A stretch of 49,374 nucleotides of DNA, taken from assembly GCA_016190025.1 (NCBI GenBank), contig JACPRG010000029.1, positions 1 through 49,374 on the forward strand. The letters are read 5' to 3'. The notes beneath the pieces are model-generated. The model was not told the origin of the DNA and did not search any database. It worked only from the letters and a program-made list of their open reading frames with translations. Below, in pieces: positions 25,985-34,264 of this stretch. The translations under genes were made by a program, and so were the position numbers. This DNA comes from Candidatus Tectimicrobiota bacterium. GTDB lineage: Bacteria > UBA8248 > JACPRG01. Positions within the stretch are counted from its first letter, which is position 1. Each line of letters begins with the position of its first letter.

Positions 25985-27031
25985 TCAGCCCGGCCGAGCC
26001 GCGGCCTTCCTCATCGGCTCGATGACGTGGGCCCCGAATTCGCGGATCAGGTCGTCCGGGAGCGTGTAGGTGCTGTAGTTCCGCAGGAACACCTGGGTGA
26101 TGCCCAGCGATTCGAGCTCGCGGACGCGGCCCAGCGCCTCCTCCGGCCTTCCCACCAGGCACAGCCTTTCCACCGCCTCGTCCGGGATGAACGAGGCGGC
26201 CTTCATCGCTTCCTCGACGTCCAGCGGGTGATAGAGGTCCGGGAACACCTTGACCGCGGGATGCCGCTGGGAGACCTTCAGGCCGACCAGTTCCACGATG
26301 CCCGGGGCGGCGGCGTAAAACCAGGCCGCAAGGGGCTTGCCGCGGGCCACGGCGAGCCCGCGGTCATCCGCCAGGGAGCAGAAAGTCGAGGCCACGAGGT
26401 CCAGGTCCCCAAGGGACCGCCCCGCCTTCCGGACGCCTTTCTCGATGTGCTCGAGCGCGAACTCCACGCACCTTCGGTCGACCCCCGTCTGGATGATGAC
26501 CCCGTCGGCCAGCTCCCCCGCCAGCTCCAGCGTCTTCGGACCCGAGGCGGAAACGTAGATGGGGATCTTCCGGCGGGCGACTTCCGCTTTCATCGGCACG
26601 CCCTGGAAGGACGCCGCCTCGCCGGAAAACAGGGCCTTCAAGAATTCCACCGTCTCCCGCAGGGCCTTCCGCCGCTCCCGGTTCGTCCCCTCCATCCTGG
26701 CCAGAGGGCTCCCGATGGTCCGAAGCGCGCTCCCGCCGGTCCCCATGCCGAGAATTGCCCTCCCCCCCGAAAGCTGATCGAGAGAGAGCATCGCGCAGGC
26801 CGTGGCCGCGGGATGGCGCGTAAAGGGGTTGCTCACGGCGACCCCCAGTCTCACCCGCCGGGTCGAGGGGACGCAGGCGGAAAGACACACAAAGGGGTCC
26901 AGGAGACGCCAGGCCAGAAGCTGGGAATCCATGGTCCACACAAAATCGAACCCCTTCTCCTCGGCCAGTCGGGCGCTTTCCGCGACCCGCTGGGGAGTGT
27001 CGCAGGGAGGAAGACGGATTCCGAAGATCAA
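25985..27031 (-). CDS. LLM-class (luciferase-like) flavin/F420 oxidoreductase
   Basis: A 348-residue member of the bacterial luciferase-like family, similar in layout to methylene-tetrahydromethanopterin reductases. Visible features: the N-terminal TIM-barrel strand (FGIRLPPCDTPQRVAESARLAEEKGFDFVWTMDS), the second strand RVRLGVAVSNPFTRHPAATA, the flavin/F420-binding block LSGGRAILGMGTGGSALR and the late PIYVSASGPKTLELAGELADGVIIQTG. Such enzymes oxidise or reduce a substrate using FMN or coenzyme F420. Which cofactor is used cannot be told from the sequence alone, although the PIYVSASGPKTLELAG type is often F420-dependent. It is the fourth gene of the GntR operon, 90 bases after the preceding hydrolase, and is likely to act on the ring or on a nitrogen-containing intermediate. 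Confidence 0.88.
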   Translation of the reverse strand: MIFGIRLPPCDTPQRVAESARLAEEKGFDFVWTMDSQLLAWRLLDPFVCLSACVPSTRRVRLGVAVSNPFTRHPAATACAMLSLDQLSGGRAILGMGTGGSALRTIGSPLARMEGTNRERRKALRETVEFLKALFSGEAASFQGVPMKAEVARRKIPIYVSASGPKTLELAGELADGVIIQTGVDRRCVEFALEHIEKGVRKAGRSLGDLDLVASTFCSLADDRGLAVARGKPLAAWFYAAAPGIVELVGLKVSQRHPAVKVFPDLYHPLDVEEAMKAASFIPDEAVERLCLVGRPEEALGRVRELESLGITQVFLRNYSTYTLPDDLIREFGAHVIEPMRKAAARPG

Positions 27032-27121
27032 TGCGCCGCTCCTTTCGGTAGGGCCTTTTCGGCGTCGGGCGCGCTCACGGAAGGACTCCCGCCGACATCC
27101 TCCAGCTCGCCCCCTCCAGGG

Positions 27122-28558
27122 CTACCCGCCGTTGACGGTCTGGAACCGCCACCGGGGCTCGATCCGGAACGGGACTTTCTCCAGCAGCCGCTCGCCGATG
27201 GCCTGGGCCCGGGACAGGAGGGCCCGTTCGTCCGTGAACAAGATCCGCCGCTCCCGCATCAAGACCTTTCCATCCACCATCACAAACGCGACGTCCGCCC
27301 CGTCCCCCGAATAGACCAGATTGGGGATCAGCGAGAAATCGTAGACCGGGCTCAGATTGGGCCTGTGGAGGTCCACCGCGATCACGTCGGCCCGCTTGCC
27401 CGGCTCGAGGGAGCCGACGGCGTCTTCCCACAGGAGCGCCTTCGCCCCCCCGAGGGTCGCCATCTCCAGGACCGTCTCGGGCGGAAAGAGGTCCGGCCTC
27501 AGGCGCGCCTCTTTATGGCCGAGACATGTCAGGTACATGGCCCTGAACATGTCCAGGCTGTTGTTGCAGGCCGCGGCGTCGTTTCCCAGGCAAAGGGTGA
27601 CGCCCTGGGCCGCCAGTTCGGGGAATTTGCCGCGGCTGACGGCGCCCCGGGCGTTGTGCATGGAGGAGCCGGGCGAGTGGCAGACCTTGACGTCCCGGGC
27701 CTTCAGGATCGGGATCTCGCTCTCGTCCACCCAGCCGAGATGGGTCAGGAGCCAGTTGGGCCCGAGGATCCCCAAGCTCTCCAGGTACTCGACCGGTCTC
27801 CGTCCGGTCTTCTCCATCACCCATTTCACCCGGCCCGGCGAAACGGCCAGATGGATCTGAACGGTGAGGCCGCGCTCGCGCGCCCTCCTGCCCACCTCCC
27901 GCACGAAGGCCTCCGAGGCGTTCATCAGGACGCGGATGCTGTACCCGCACCGGATCCGGTCCCCTTCCGCCCCGTGCCAGCTCTCGATCAGCCTCTCGGA
28001 GGCGCCGAGCGCCCAGTCCGTCGGGTCCCCGCGCAAGAAAGAGGCGGGGAGCGGAAACCCCTCGGACCAGGTGTCCAGGCCCCCGACCGAGAGCACGGCC
28101 CGGATGCCCGACTCCGCGACCGCCCTCGCCACCGGCTCCATCAGAAACCCGCCCGGATCGGCGAAGCAGGTGACCCCGTTCCGGACCAGCTCCACCGCCG
28201 TGAGAAGGGCCCCCGTGTAGACGTCTTCCTCCTCCAGAACGGCCTCCCACGGATAGATCCGGTCCCAGCCCCAGCGGACTTTGACCTCATCCACGTCGTC
28301 GGCCAGGCCGCGACCCAGCATCTGCGTGGCGTGCTCGTGCCCGTCGATGAACCCGGGCAGAAGGGCGTGCCGGTCAAAGGAGAGGAGCTCGGCGTCCGGG
28401 GCGAGGGCCTGAAGTTCCCTCCGGCTTCCGAGGGCGGAGATCGCGTTCCCCCGGACCAAGAGGGCTCCTCCCTTGAGGACCCTCCGCTGCCCGTCCATCG
28501 TCACGATGTAGGGCGCTTCGAGGATCTTCGCCTGAAAACGGTCATCCCCGCCGGCCAT
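27122..28558 (-). CDS. Metal-dependent amidohydrolase (SsnA/chlorohydrolase-like)
   Basis: A 478-residue amidohydrolase-superfamily protein, similar to SsnA, guanine deaminase and s-triazine hydrolases. The N-terminal beta-sandwich (ILEAPYIVTMD, VLKGGALLVRGNAISALG) leads into the metal site: HEH in GFIDGHEHATQMLGRG, a His in VQIHLAVSPG, LLTHLGWVDESEI, and Asp in CLGNDAAACNN. The RGLADDVDE and CHSPGSSMHNARG strings are typical of the deaminase/chlorohydrolase subgroup. It therefore likely removes an amino, chloro or other leaving group from an N-heterocycle. It starts one base after the stop of the M20 gene and is almost certainly co-translated with it. The C-terminus (LLEKVPFRIEPRWRFQTVNGG) completes the sandwich domain. 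Confidence 0.87.
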   Translation of the reverse strand: MAGGDDRFQAKILEAPYIVTMDGQRRVLKGGALLVRGNAISALGSRRELQALAPDAELLSFDRHALLPGFIDGHEHATQMLGRGLADDVDEVKVRWGWDRIYPWEAVLEEEDVYTGALLTAVELVRNGVTCFADPGGFLMEPVARAVAESGIRAVLSVGGLDTWSEGFPLPASFLRGDPTDWALGASERLIESWHGAEGDRIRCGYSIRVLMNASEAFVREVGRRARERGLTVQIHLAVSPGRVKWVMEKTGRRPVEYLESLGILGPNWLLTHLGWVDESEIPILKARDVKVCHSPGSSMHNARGAVSRGKFPELAAQGVTLCLGNDAAACNNSLDMFRAMYLTCLGHKEARLRPDLFPPETVLEMATLGGAKALLWEDAVGSLEPGKRADVIAVDLHRPNLSPVYDFSLIPNLVYSGDGADVAFVMVDGKVLMRERRILFTDERALLSRAQAIGERLLEKVPFRIEPRWRFQTVNGG

Positions 28559-28559
28559 C

Positions 28560-29750
28560 TCAAGACTCCCGCCGGGTGAAGCGCAGGGCGGTCAGCGCGA
28601 TCACCTTCGCCGCCGTGACCACCTCATCGAGCTCGACGAACTCGTCCGGACCGTGGCCGGAGCTGTTTCCCGGCCCGAAGGTGACCGTGGGAATCCCGGC
28701 TTCGCCCATCAAGACGTTCGCGTCCGAAAAGCCGGCCTTCCCCACCCACCGGGGATGTCTTCCCGTCACGTCCCGGATCGACCCCGTCAGGACCTCAAGA
28801 ACGGGCTCCGAACTCCCGAGGAGGAACGGCTCGTTTCGGAGGAGGACCCGGAAGGAGGCCGTCGCCCCCTCCCAGCTCCGCTGCAGGTCTTCCAGGGTTT
28901 TCCGAAGGAGGGAGGAAACTCCCTCGCAGCCCAGCCCCGGGACCAGCCGGAAATCCACCAGGGCGGCGCACGCGTCGGCGACCACGTTGACGCGCTCCCC
29001 CCCCTCGATGCGGCCGACGTTCACCGTGGGACAGGGGATGCTGAAAAGGGGCGCGGGCTCACAAGACCACGGGAGGGTTTTCAGCGCCGGCAGAACCCGC
29101 TCCGTCATCAGGTCAATGGCGTTCACCCCCTCCTGGGGCCTGGCCCCGTGGGCCGCCCGGCCGGTCGTCCTGACCTCGACCCAGAGCGCCCCCCGGTACC
29201 CGACGGCCACGTCGGCCGCCCCCGTCCACTCGGCCACCAGGGCGGCGTCCAGGGGAGGGGCCCCGGAGAGGAAATGCCGCGTCCCCACGTTCCCGGTCTC
29301 TTCCCCCATGACGGCCGACAGGTGGAGCCGGCCCCCGGGGAGCGCGCCCGCCCGCTCAAGGGCGAGAAACGCCAGCGTGATCGCCGCCACCCCTCCCTTG
29401 TCGTCGGAGGCGCCTCGGCCGAAAACGCGCCCGTTGGCGACCCGCGCCGCAAACGGGTCCGAAGACCAGGCCGAGCGCTCCCCCGCGCCCACCGTGTCCA
29501 GATGCGCCGAGAGGAGAAGGGAGCGGCCCCGCCCCTCTCCGAGCTGAGCCAGCACGTTGGGCCGATGGCGCTCGACTTCCGCGACTGTGACGGCGACGCC
29601 GTCCGCCCGCAGCTTTCGCGCCACCACCTGCGCGCAGTCCTCCTCGGGGAGGTCCGGCGCCGCGCTGGGCGCGTTGATGAGGGCGACGAGAAGGTCCAGC
29701 GCCTCATCCGGATGGATCCGCCCGAGCAGGCCCTCCTCCACGGACTTCAT
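28560..29750 (-). CDS. M20-family amidohydrolase/peptidase (ArgE/DapE/carbamoylase-like)
   Basis: A 396-residue di-zinc hydrolase. Metal ligands seen: His in LLSAHLDTVG, bridging Asp in GRGASDDKGG, the catalytic Glu in MGEETGNVG, Glu in VAEWTG and the last His in NSSGHGPDEFV. The central dimerisation domain begins at YRGALWVEVRTTGRAAHGARPQEG. Family members cleave N-acyl or N-carbamoyl amino acids, short peptides or related amides. Given the other amide hydrolases downstream, N-acyl/N-carbamoyl hydrolysis is a reasonable guess. Its ATG overlaps the GntR stop by 4 bases (ATGA), so the regulator and the first enzyme are translationally coupled, which argues that the regulator governs this operon. 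Confidence 0.9.
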   Translation of the reverse strand: MKSVEEGLLGRIHPDEALDLLVALINAPSAAPDLPEEDCAQVVARKLRADGVAVTVAEVERHRPNVLAQLGEGRGRSLLLSAHLDTVGAGERSAWSSDPFAARVANGRVFGRGASDDKGGVAAITLAFLALERAGALPGGRLHLSAVMGEETGNVGTRHFLSGAPPLDAALVAEWTGAADVAVGYRGALWVEVRTTGRAAHGARPQEGVNAIDLMTERVLPALKTLPWSCEPAPLFSIPCPTVNVGRIEGGERVNVVADACAALVDFRLVPGLGCEGVSSLLRKTLEDLQRSWEGATASFRVLLRNEPFLLGSSEPVLEVLTGSIRDVTGRHPRWVGKAGFSDANVLMGEAGIPTVTFGPGNSSGHGPDEFVELDEVVTAAKVIALTALRFTRRES

Positions 29751-30508
29751 GGGACCTTCCCGGGCGCCCCCTGGCCCACGTCGATGGCCCTCAGGGCGGG
29801 CTGGCTCTTCTCCGCCTGCTCCAGGATCCGCCGAAATTCGGGGCTTTTGATGTTTTCGATGTTCTGCTCGATCAAGGAGCGGAGGACCTGCTCAGCCTTG
29901 ACCCCGTCCCGCTTCGCCAGGGCGCCCACCAAAGTCCGCATCCCCTTGGCCAGTTTCGCCATCCGGCCGGGGACGGCCAGGGAGAGGAAACGATACCGGA
30001 GGACCTGCATGTTGAGGCTCTCCGCCATCCGGATCAACCGGGGCCTCCCACATAACTCCAGGACCTTGGATATCGCCCCCTGGCTGTGACGCAGGAACTC
30101 GCGCACGTCCCCGCTGCGGGCCATGGCTTCCATCCCCTCGACGCGCTCCTGGAGAAATTCCAAGTCGGCCTTCCCCACGGACTCCGCGGCCAGGCGCGCG
30201 GCCAGCGGAAGGAGCCCGGCCCGGATCCAGAGGACCTCTTCAATGTCCTCCAAGGACATCTTCCGCACGAAAAACCCCCTGCGCGGGATCGCCTCGACCA
30301 GCCCGTCCCGCTCCAGCTGGCGGAGGGCCTCCCGGATGGGGGTCCGGCTGATGCGCAGCTGCTTGGCGAGGCTCTGTTCCAGGAGCCGCTCTCCCGGGTG
30401 GAAGTCCCCCGAGACGATGGCCTCCTCGAGGAGGGTCCGGACGTGGTCCGTGAGGGTGGAATGTTCCAGGGCCTCGAGGCGAGCGCCGAGGGCGGCGGGG
30501 CCATCCAT
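29747..30508 (-). CDS. GntR-family (FCD-type) transcriptional regulator
   Basis: A 253-residue regulator with an N-terminal winged helix (TDHVRTLLEEAIVSGDFHPGERLLEQSLAKQLRISRTPIREALRQLERDGLVEA) and an all-helical FCD effector domain that senses a small organic acid. It is the first gene of the minus-strand operon and is likely autoregulatory: two GntR-type operators overlap the upstream region. The start is the ATG of MDGPAALG; an alternative ATG 30 bases upstream (MQNFVDKIFS) lies inside one of the operators, and neither has a strong ribosome binding site. Longer frames continue through the divergent promoter and are not coding. FCD regulators typically leave DNA when the substrate of the neighbouring catabolic operon binds. 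Confidence 0.9.
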   Translation of the reverse strand: MDGPAALGARLEALEHSTLTDHVRTLLEEAIVSGDFHPGERLLEQSLAKQLRISRTPIREALRQLERDGLVEAIPRRGFFVRKMSLEDIEEVLWIRAGLLPLAARLAAESVGKADLEFLQERVEGMEAMARSGDVREFLRHSQGAISKVLELCGRPRLIRMAESLNMQVLRYRFLSLAVPGRMAKLAKGMRTLVGALAKRDGVKAEQVLRSLIEQNIENIKSPEFRRILEQAEKSQPALRAIDVGQGAPGKVP

Positions 30509-30532
30509 GCTGAATATTTTATCAACAAAATT

Positions 30533-30542
30533 TTGCATACAA
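30533..30542. promoter_or_regulatory. Candidate GntR/FCD operator, TTGCATACAA
   Basis: A near-palindromic TTGnnnACAA-like site a few bases upstream of gntR. FCD-type regulators often bind TnGTnnnACnA sites. Its TTGnnnACAATAT form is repeated in the palindrome at 46536-46551. Confidence 0.5.
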
Positions 30543-30549
30543 TATTGCC

Positions 30550-30558
30550 TTGTACCAA
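30550..30558. promoter_or_regulatory. Second candidate GntR/FCD half-site, TTGTACCAA
   Basis: Weaker, near-palindromic copy about 16 bases away from the first. Two closely spaced sites in an intergenic region of divergent genes are typical for regulators that control both directions. Confidence 0.35.
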
Positions 30559-30652
30559 TCCGCCGCCCCCCTGTCAAGACCTTTTGCCGAAAGGCGGGAC
30601 GGGGGGATGTCTTTCCCCGCGAAGAGAGGGACAGGCGCGCGACGGGCCGGCC

Positions 30653-30661
30653 TGGTATAAT
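30653..30661 (+). promoter_or_regulatory. Extended -10 promoter (TGGTATAAT) for the divergent gene
   Basis: TG-n-TATAAT matches an extended -10 box; no clear -35 was seen. It is about 80 bases before the start of the following gene. Confidence 0.45.
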
Positions 30662-30743
30662 GCCCGCTGAATCCATCGAGAGGAAACGCCGGGTGGATGG
30701 ACCTGCGGGCCCTTTACGCCCCGGCCAGCGATAAGGAGAAGAG

Positions 30744-31475
30744 ATGACCTCGTCCGCCCCCCAGGGGATCGTCGCCGTTTGGGTCAACGTCCTCCCGGAG
30801 CACCGGTCCGAGTTCGAGCAATTTCACAACTGCGAACACATGCCCCAGCGGCTCACGTGTCCCGGCTTCCAGGTCGGCCGCCGGTACCGCGCCCTGGGCG
30901 ACGAGCACGACTACCTGGCCATCTATGAAGGCGACACCCCCGAGGCGTTCCGAAGCGAGACCTACCTGGACCAGCTGAACCGCCCGACGCCCTGGTCCCG
31001 GCGCATGCTGCCCCCCACGCACGGCGTCCAACGCGCCATCTACGAGCTGGCGGCCTCCCACGGAGCCGAGCCCGTCCCGGACGCGCCCTATGTCCTCATC
31101 GTGCGCCTCAACCCCCCGGAGGGACCGAACGCGGACCCGGCGCTCCTCGGATGGTACCGGGAAGAGCACCTGCCGCGCCTTTGCGGCGTGGAAGGCGTCT
31201 TCCGGGCGCGGCTTTTCCGGAACGTGGAGGAGATCTCCAATATCCCGACCACCGAACGGAAATGGCAAGGGACCGCCGTGTGCGAGCAGGCCTATCTCGC
31301 CCTCTACGAGATCGTCTCCCCGGACCTCCCCGGCTCGGACGCCTGGCAAAAAGCCGCCTGGGGGACAGCGCGGAGCCGGGAGATGCGGGGCAAGCTCCGC
31401 GACCTGACCCGCGAGCGCTACTGGCTCCACTTCGCGTGCCGGCCTCCGGGCCGGCCCCCGCACCGCCCCGAGTAG
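30744..31475 (+). CDS. Two-domain dimeric alpha/beta-barrel protein (EthD/NIPSNAP-like), function unknown
   Basis: A 243-residue protein that I cannot assign to a pathway. It contains two similar ferredoxin-like modules: VWVNVLPEHRSEFEQFHNCEHMPQ in residues 10-40, closing with DYLAIYEGDTPEAF; and VLIVRLNPPEGPNADPALLGWYREEHLPRL at 115-145, closing with AYLALYEI. The (F/Y)xxEH(M/L)P motif in both copies is typical of EthD/DUF4286-like dimeric barrels, which often help degradation enzymes or bind small hydrophobic molecules. So it is an intramolecular pseudo-dimer. It is divergent from gntR across the operator region, with a good site (AAGGAGAAGAG) before the ATG, so the same regulator probably controls it. 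Confidence 0.75.
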   Translation: MTSSAPQGIVAVWVNVLPEHRSEFEQFHNCEHMPQRLTCPGFQVGRRYRALGDEHDYLAIYEGDTPEAFRSETYLDQLNRPTPWSRRMLPPTHGVQRAIYELAASHGAEPVPDAPYVLIVRLNPPEGPNADPALLGWYREEHLPRLCGVEGVFRARLFRNVEEISNIPTTERKWQGTAVCEQAYLALYEIVSPDLPGSDAWQKAAWGTARSREMRGKLRDLTRERYWLHFACRPPGRPPHRPE

Positions 31476-31581
31476 GGGACGGCCGCAAGGCGCCGGGGCG
31501 GAGACGGGTCAGGGGCGAAAGGGCCGAGGCCCCCTCCTCACCCAAGGGGAGGGGAGTCAAGAGCCCTCCCGCCGGCTCCCC
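31476..31581. other. Convergent intergenic gap with a GC-rich hairpin
   Basis: A 7-bp stem, CCCCTCC (31531-31537) with GGAGGGG (31548-31554), lies between two converging genes. It lacks a T-run on either strand, so it is only a weak terminator candidate. Confidence 0.3.
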
Positions 31582-32967
31582 TCACGGCCGCCCGTGCGGC
31601 GACACGCACCGCCGAACCAGCTCCCGCGCGCTGAGGTCCTCTTCTCCCATGAGGGCCTCGACGACGGAGCGCGCCCCCTCTTTTCCCAGCACCGGCTCCG
31701 CCAGGGAGCGGAACTTGCCCTCGAGCGCCTCTTGCGAGAGCGGGTTTTGGGGGAAGCCCTGCGCCACCTCGACCCACTTTTCCAGGGTCCGGCCGTCCCG
31801 CGTCGCCAGGACGGCCCGGGCCTGATAGACCTCCAGCTTCGGGTCGGCCGACACCTGCACCCGCTCCATGATGCGCCGGACGTCCTTGCGCCGGACCATC
31901 TCATCGGTGAACTGCCGGGGGCCCGCGGCGTCCTCCAGCAGGCCGAGAGCGGCGCAAAACCGGATGGAGAACTTGCCGTCCAGCCCCGTCTGCGGGTCGG
32001 TCTTGTTAGTGAGCTCGAGGACCAGGGGATGGACGGTGAGCCGGATCTCCCGGACGGCGGCCGCCATCTCCCCGCCGAGGGACGCCCTGAGGCCGCGCAC
32101 CGCGTCGATGGCGGGATGGGTCACGATCCCGCAGGCGTAGGGCTTGATCCCGTTCTGGAAAATCTCCCAGCGCTCCCAGAGCCCGTCGGCCAGGCGGGAC
32201 GGCGCGGCCTCCTCCGCCATGACGCGGAGCATCCCCCTGCGGCCCTCGAGGCTCCCGTGAGCCGACGTGAAGCCCCGCCGGGCCAGAAGCGCCGCCAGGA
32301 TCCCGTCCGAGGCGGCCTTGGCGACGTGGAGGGACTTGGCCATGGACCCGAACTGCTCCCGGTGTCCGGCCGCCTGGGTGGCCGCCAGGCCGAAGGCGTG
32401 ACGCATCCGCCCCGCGTCCAGGCCCAACAGCCGCCCCGCCCCCGCCGCGGCGCCGACGACGCCCGCCGTGCTCGTGATGTGCCAGCCCCGGTCATAGTGA
32501 TCCGGGTAAAGGGCGAGGCTCACCCGGGAGGCGACCTCGATCCCGGCGACGAAGGCCGCGACGAGCTCTGAAAGGGACGCGTCCAGCCACTCGCCGACCG
32601 GAAGGACGGCCGACATGACGGGCGGGCTCGGATGGAGGATGGTCACGCTGTGGGTGTCGTCGTAGTCGAGGACGTGCGACATGACCCCGTCCACCAACGC
32701 GGTCCCGCGCGCGGGGAGATATTCTCCACGGCCCAGGACCCGGCTCTGGGGCTCTCCCCCCTCTTCCTTCGCCACCGCCAGGGCCGCCTCCACGGCCGGG
32801 TCATTGCAGGCCCCCAGGGCGACGCCGATGATGTTCAGCAGGCACCTGCGCCCCGCCCGGGCGACCTCGGGAGGCAGGGTCTCGAAGCGCAGGTCCGCCG
32901 CGAAGCGGACGAGGGCCTCCGTGGCCTCAGCCGCGGGGCCTTCCAAGACGTCTTTCGGCGCAGCCAA
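31582..32967 (-). CDS. MmgE/PrpD family protein
   Basis: A 461-residue protein of the MmgE/PrpD family, which includes 2-methylcitrate dehydratase, cis-aconitate decarboxylase and iminodisuccinate epimerase. Family traits: LDYDDTHSVTILHPSPPVMSAVLPVGEWLDAS, RGWHITSTAGVVGAAAGAGRLLGL and SMAKSLHVAKAASDGILAALLARRGFT. The family is metal-independent and acts on tri- or dicarboxylic acids, eliminating or epimerising at a carbon beside a carboxylate. It is the last of four genes in the minus-strand operon, 33 bases after the DUF1116 gene. Together with FdrA/DUF1116 it may process the acid left after removal of a carbamoyl group; this is inference. Usual length is 440-480 residues, so the gene is complete. 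Confidence 0.9.
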   Translation of the reverse strand: MAAPKDVLEGPAAEATEALVRFAADLRFETLPPEVARAGRRCLLNIIGVALGACNDPAVEAALAVAKEEGGEPQSRVLGRGEYLPARGTALVDGVMSHVLDYDDTHSVTILHPSPPVMSAVLPVGEWLDASLSELVAAFVAGIEVASRVSLALYPDHYDRGWHITSTAGVVGAAAGAGRLLGLDAGRMRHAFGLAATQAAGHREQFGSMAKSLHVAKAASDGILAALLARRGFTSAHGSLEGRRGMLRVMAEEAAPSRLADGLWERWEIFQNGIKPYACGIVTHPAIDAVRGLRASLGGEMAAAVREIRLTVHPLVLELTNKTDPQTGLDGKFSIRFCAALGLLEDAAGPRQFTDEMVRRKDVRRIMERVQVSADPKLEVYQARAVLATRDGRTLEKWVEVAQGFPQNPLSQEALEGKFRSLAEPVLGKEGARSVVEALMGEEDLSARELVRRCVSPHGRP

Positions 32968-33000
32968 CTCTCAACCCTCCCTCTTCAAACCGCGGCGCCC

Positions 33001-34248
33001 TCAGGACGAGGCGCCGACCTGCTCGGCCAGGGCCTTCACCGCCCGGACGAAGGCCTCCATGGGCGGCTGGACCACGCCGCCCCCGATCCTCCCCCCGCCC
33101 GGCTTGTTGGAGGCGATGCCCGTCAGCAGGACGGGGAGGATCCCCGTCTCGACGACCCGCCGGACGTCGATCCCCACCGGCGTGCCCTCGAAGTCCAGCA
33201 CCGGGAGAGTGAAAGAGCGGGACCGCCCCGCCGTGATCTCCATGTTCTCCCGGACCCTGCGGATGGCGTCCTCCGCCTTGCCGCCGGCGATGGCGGAAGC
33301 GGTGAGGGCGTTGGCCATGGCCATGCCGCCGAGGCCGATGGTCTCGGTGATGGTGCTGTCGCCGATGTCGCGCGTGGCGTCGGCCGCGCTGAACCCCGGC
33401 AGGAAAGCCCCGTCGATGACCTGGGCCTCGCCCGTGAACCACCGGTCCCCCAGGCCGCTCACCCGGACGCCGAACTCGACCCCGTTGCGGGCCATCACCG
33501 TCACGACGCTGCTGTCGCGCACGCCGTGGGCGGCGTCCCCCATGGACTTGCCCGCCGCCATGGCGAGCCCCAGGAACGCCTGGTCGATCTCCTGGAAGTA
33601 TTGCAGGATGCGCCGCGAGCGCCGGGGACCGGCCGCCTCCGCCAGCTCGGGGGCGAGGGTCCTCAGAAGCAGGGCCGTCGCCGCGACGTTGCGGTTGTGA
33701 CACTCGTCGCCCATGTGCAGGGCCTGGGCGATGATGGGCTTGAGCTCGACGCCGCCCAGGCGGCGAACGGCCTGGCCCAGGGCCGGACCCAGCTCCTCGG
33801 CCATCCAGCGCAGGTTGTCCAGGGCCTCGGGGGTCCGCACGCCGAACTGGAGCCGCCGCTCCACCACCTTGCAGAACCCCTTCGTCCCGAAGGGGCGGTT
33901 CTCGACGCAGACCACCGCCATGGAAGCCGACGTGACCCCGGTCATGGCCCCCACCGCGGCGTGGGCGTGGCAAGGCTCGAGCCGGATCTCACCCGCCGCC
34001 ACCCGTTTTTCCGCCTCCCCGGGCGTCTTGGCCAGCCCCTCGAACAGGACGGCGCCGATGACCGACTCCCGCTGAACGAAACACATGCGCTCCCATGCGA
34101 TGGGGGGGCCGGAATGCAGGATCAGCGCGGGGGTCATCCCCGGCACCACATCGATGGCCTTGCGGACGTCCACCCAAACCGGCTGGGAGTCCAGAAACCG
34201 CTGGATCACCTCCTCGTTGGCCCGGTCGATTCTCTCTTTGATCTCCAT
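33001..34248 (-). CDS. DUF1116 protein (YlbE/AllG-like, FdrA partner)
   Basis: A 415-residue DUF1116 protein. E. coli FdrA, YlbE and YlbF (AllF, AllG, AllH) together form oxamate carbamoyltransferase, the enzyme that converts oxalurate and phosphate to oxamate and carbamoyl phosphate in allantoin fermentation; this protein corresponds to YlbE. Family traits: the N-terminal RFLDSQPVWVDVRKAIDVVPGM, the QRESVIGAVLFEGLA segment, HAHAAVGAMTGVTSASM, GDECHNRNVAA and DSTITETIGLGGMAM. It sits right after FdrA, 16 bases from its stop, as in other genomes. A YlbF/AllH (DUF2877) partner, normally the third subunit, was not found in the window, so either another protein replaces it or a variant reaction occurs. 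Confidence 0.88.
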   Translation of the reverse strand: MEIKERIDRANEEVIQRFLDSQPVWVDVRKAIDVVPGMTPALILHSGPPIAWERMCFVQRESVIGAVLFEGLAKTPGEAEKRVAAGEIRLEPCHAHAAVGAMTGVTSASMAVVCVENRPFGTKGFCKVVERRLQFGVRTPEALDNLRWMAEELGPALGQAVRRLGGVELKPIIAQALHMGDECHNRNVAATALLLRTLAPELAEAAGPRRSRRILQYFQEIDQAFLGLAMAAGKSMGDAAHGVRDSSVVTVMARNGVEFGVRVSGLGDRWFTGEAQVIDGAFLPGFSAADATRDIGDSTITETIGLGGMAMANALTASAIAGGKAEDAIRRVRENMEITAGRSRSFTLPVLDFEGTPVGIDVRRVVETGILPVLLTGIASNKPGGGRIGGGVVQPPMEAFVRAVKALAEQVGASS

Positions 34249-34264
34249 AGACGAAAGCGCTCCC

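Noticed and set aside
26027..28579. 850-codon plus-strand frame opposite the LLM and amidohydrolase genes
   Set aside because: Shadow of two well-supported minus-strand genes; rich in Gly, Pro, His and Arg, no recognisable domain.
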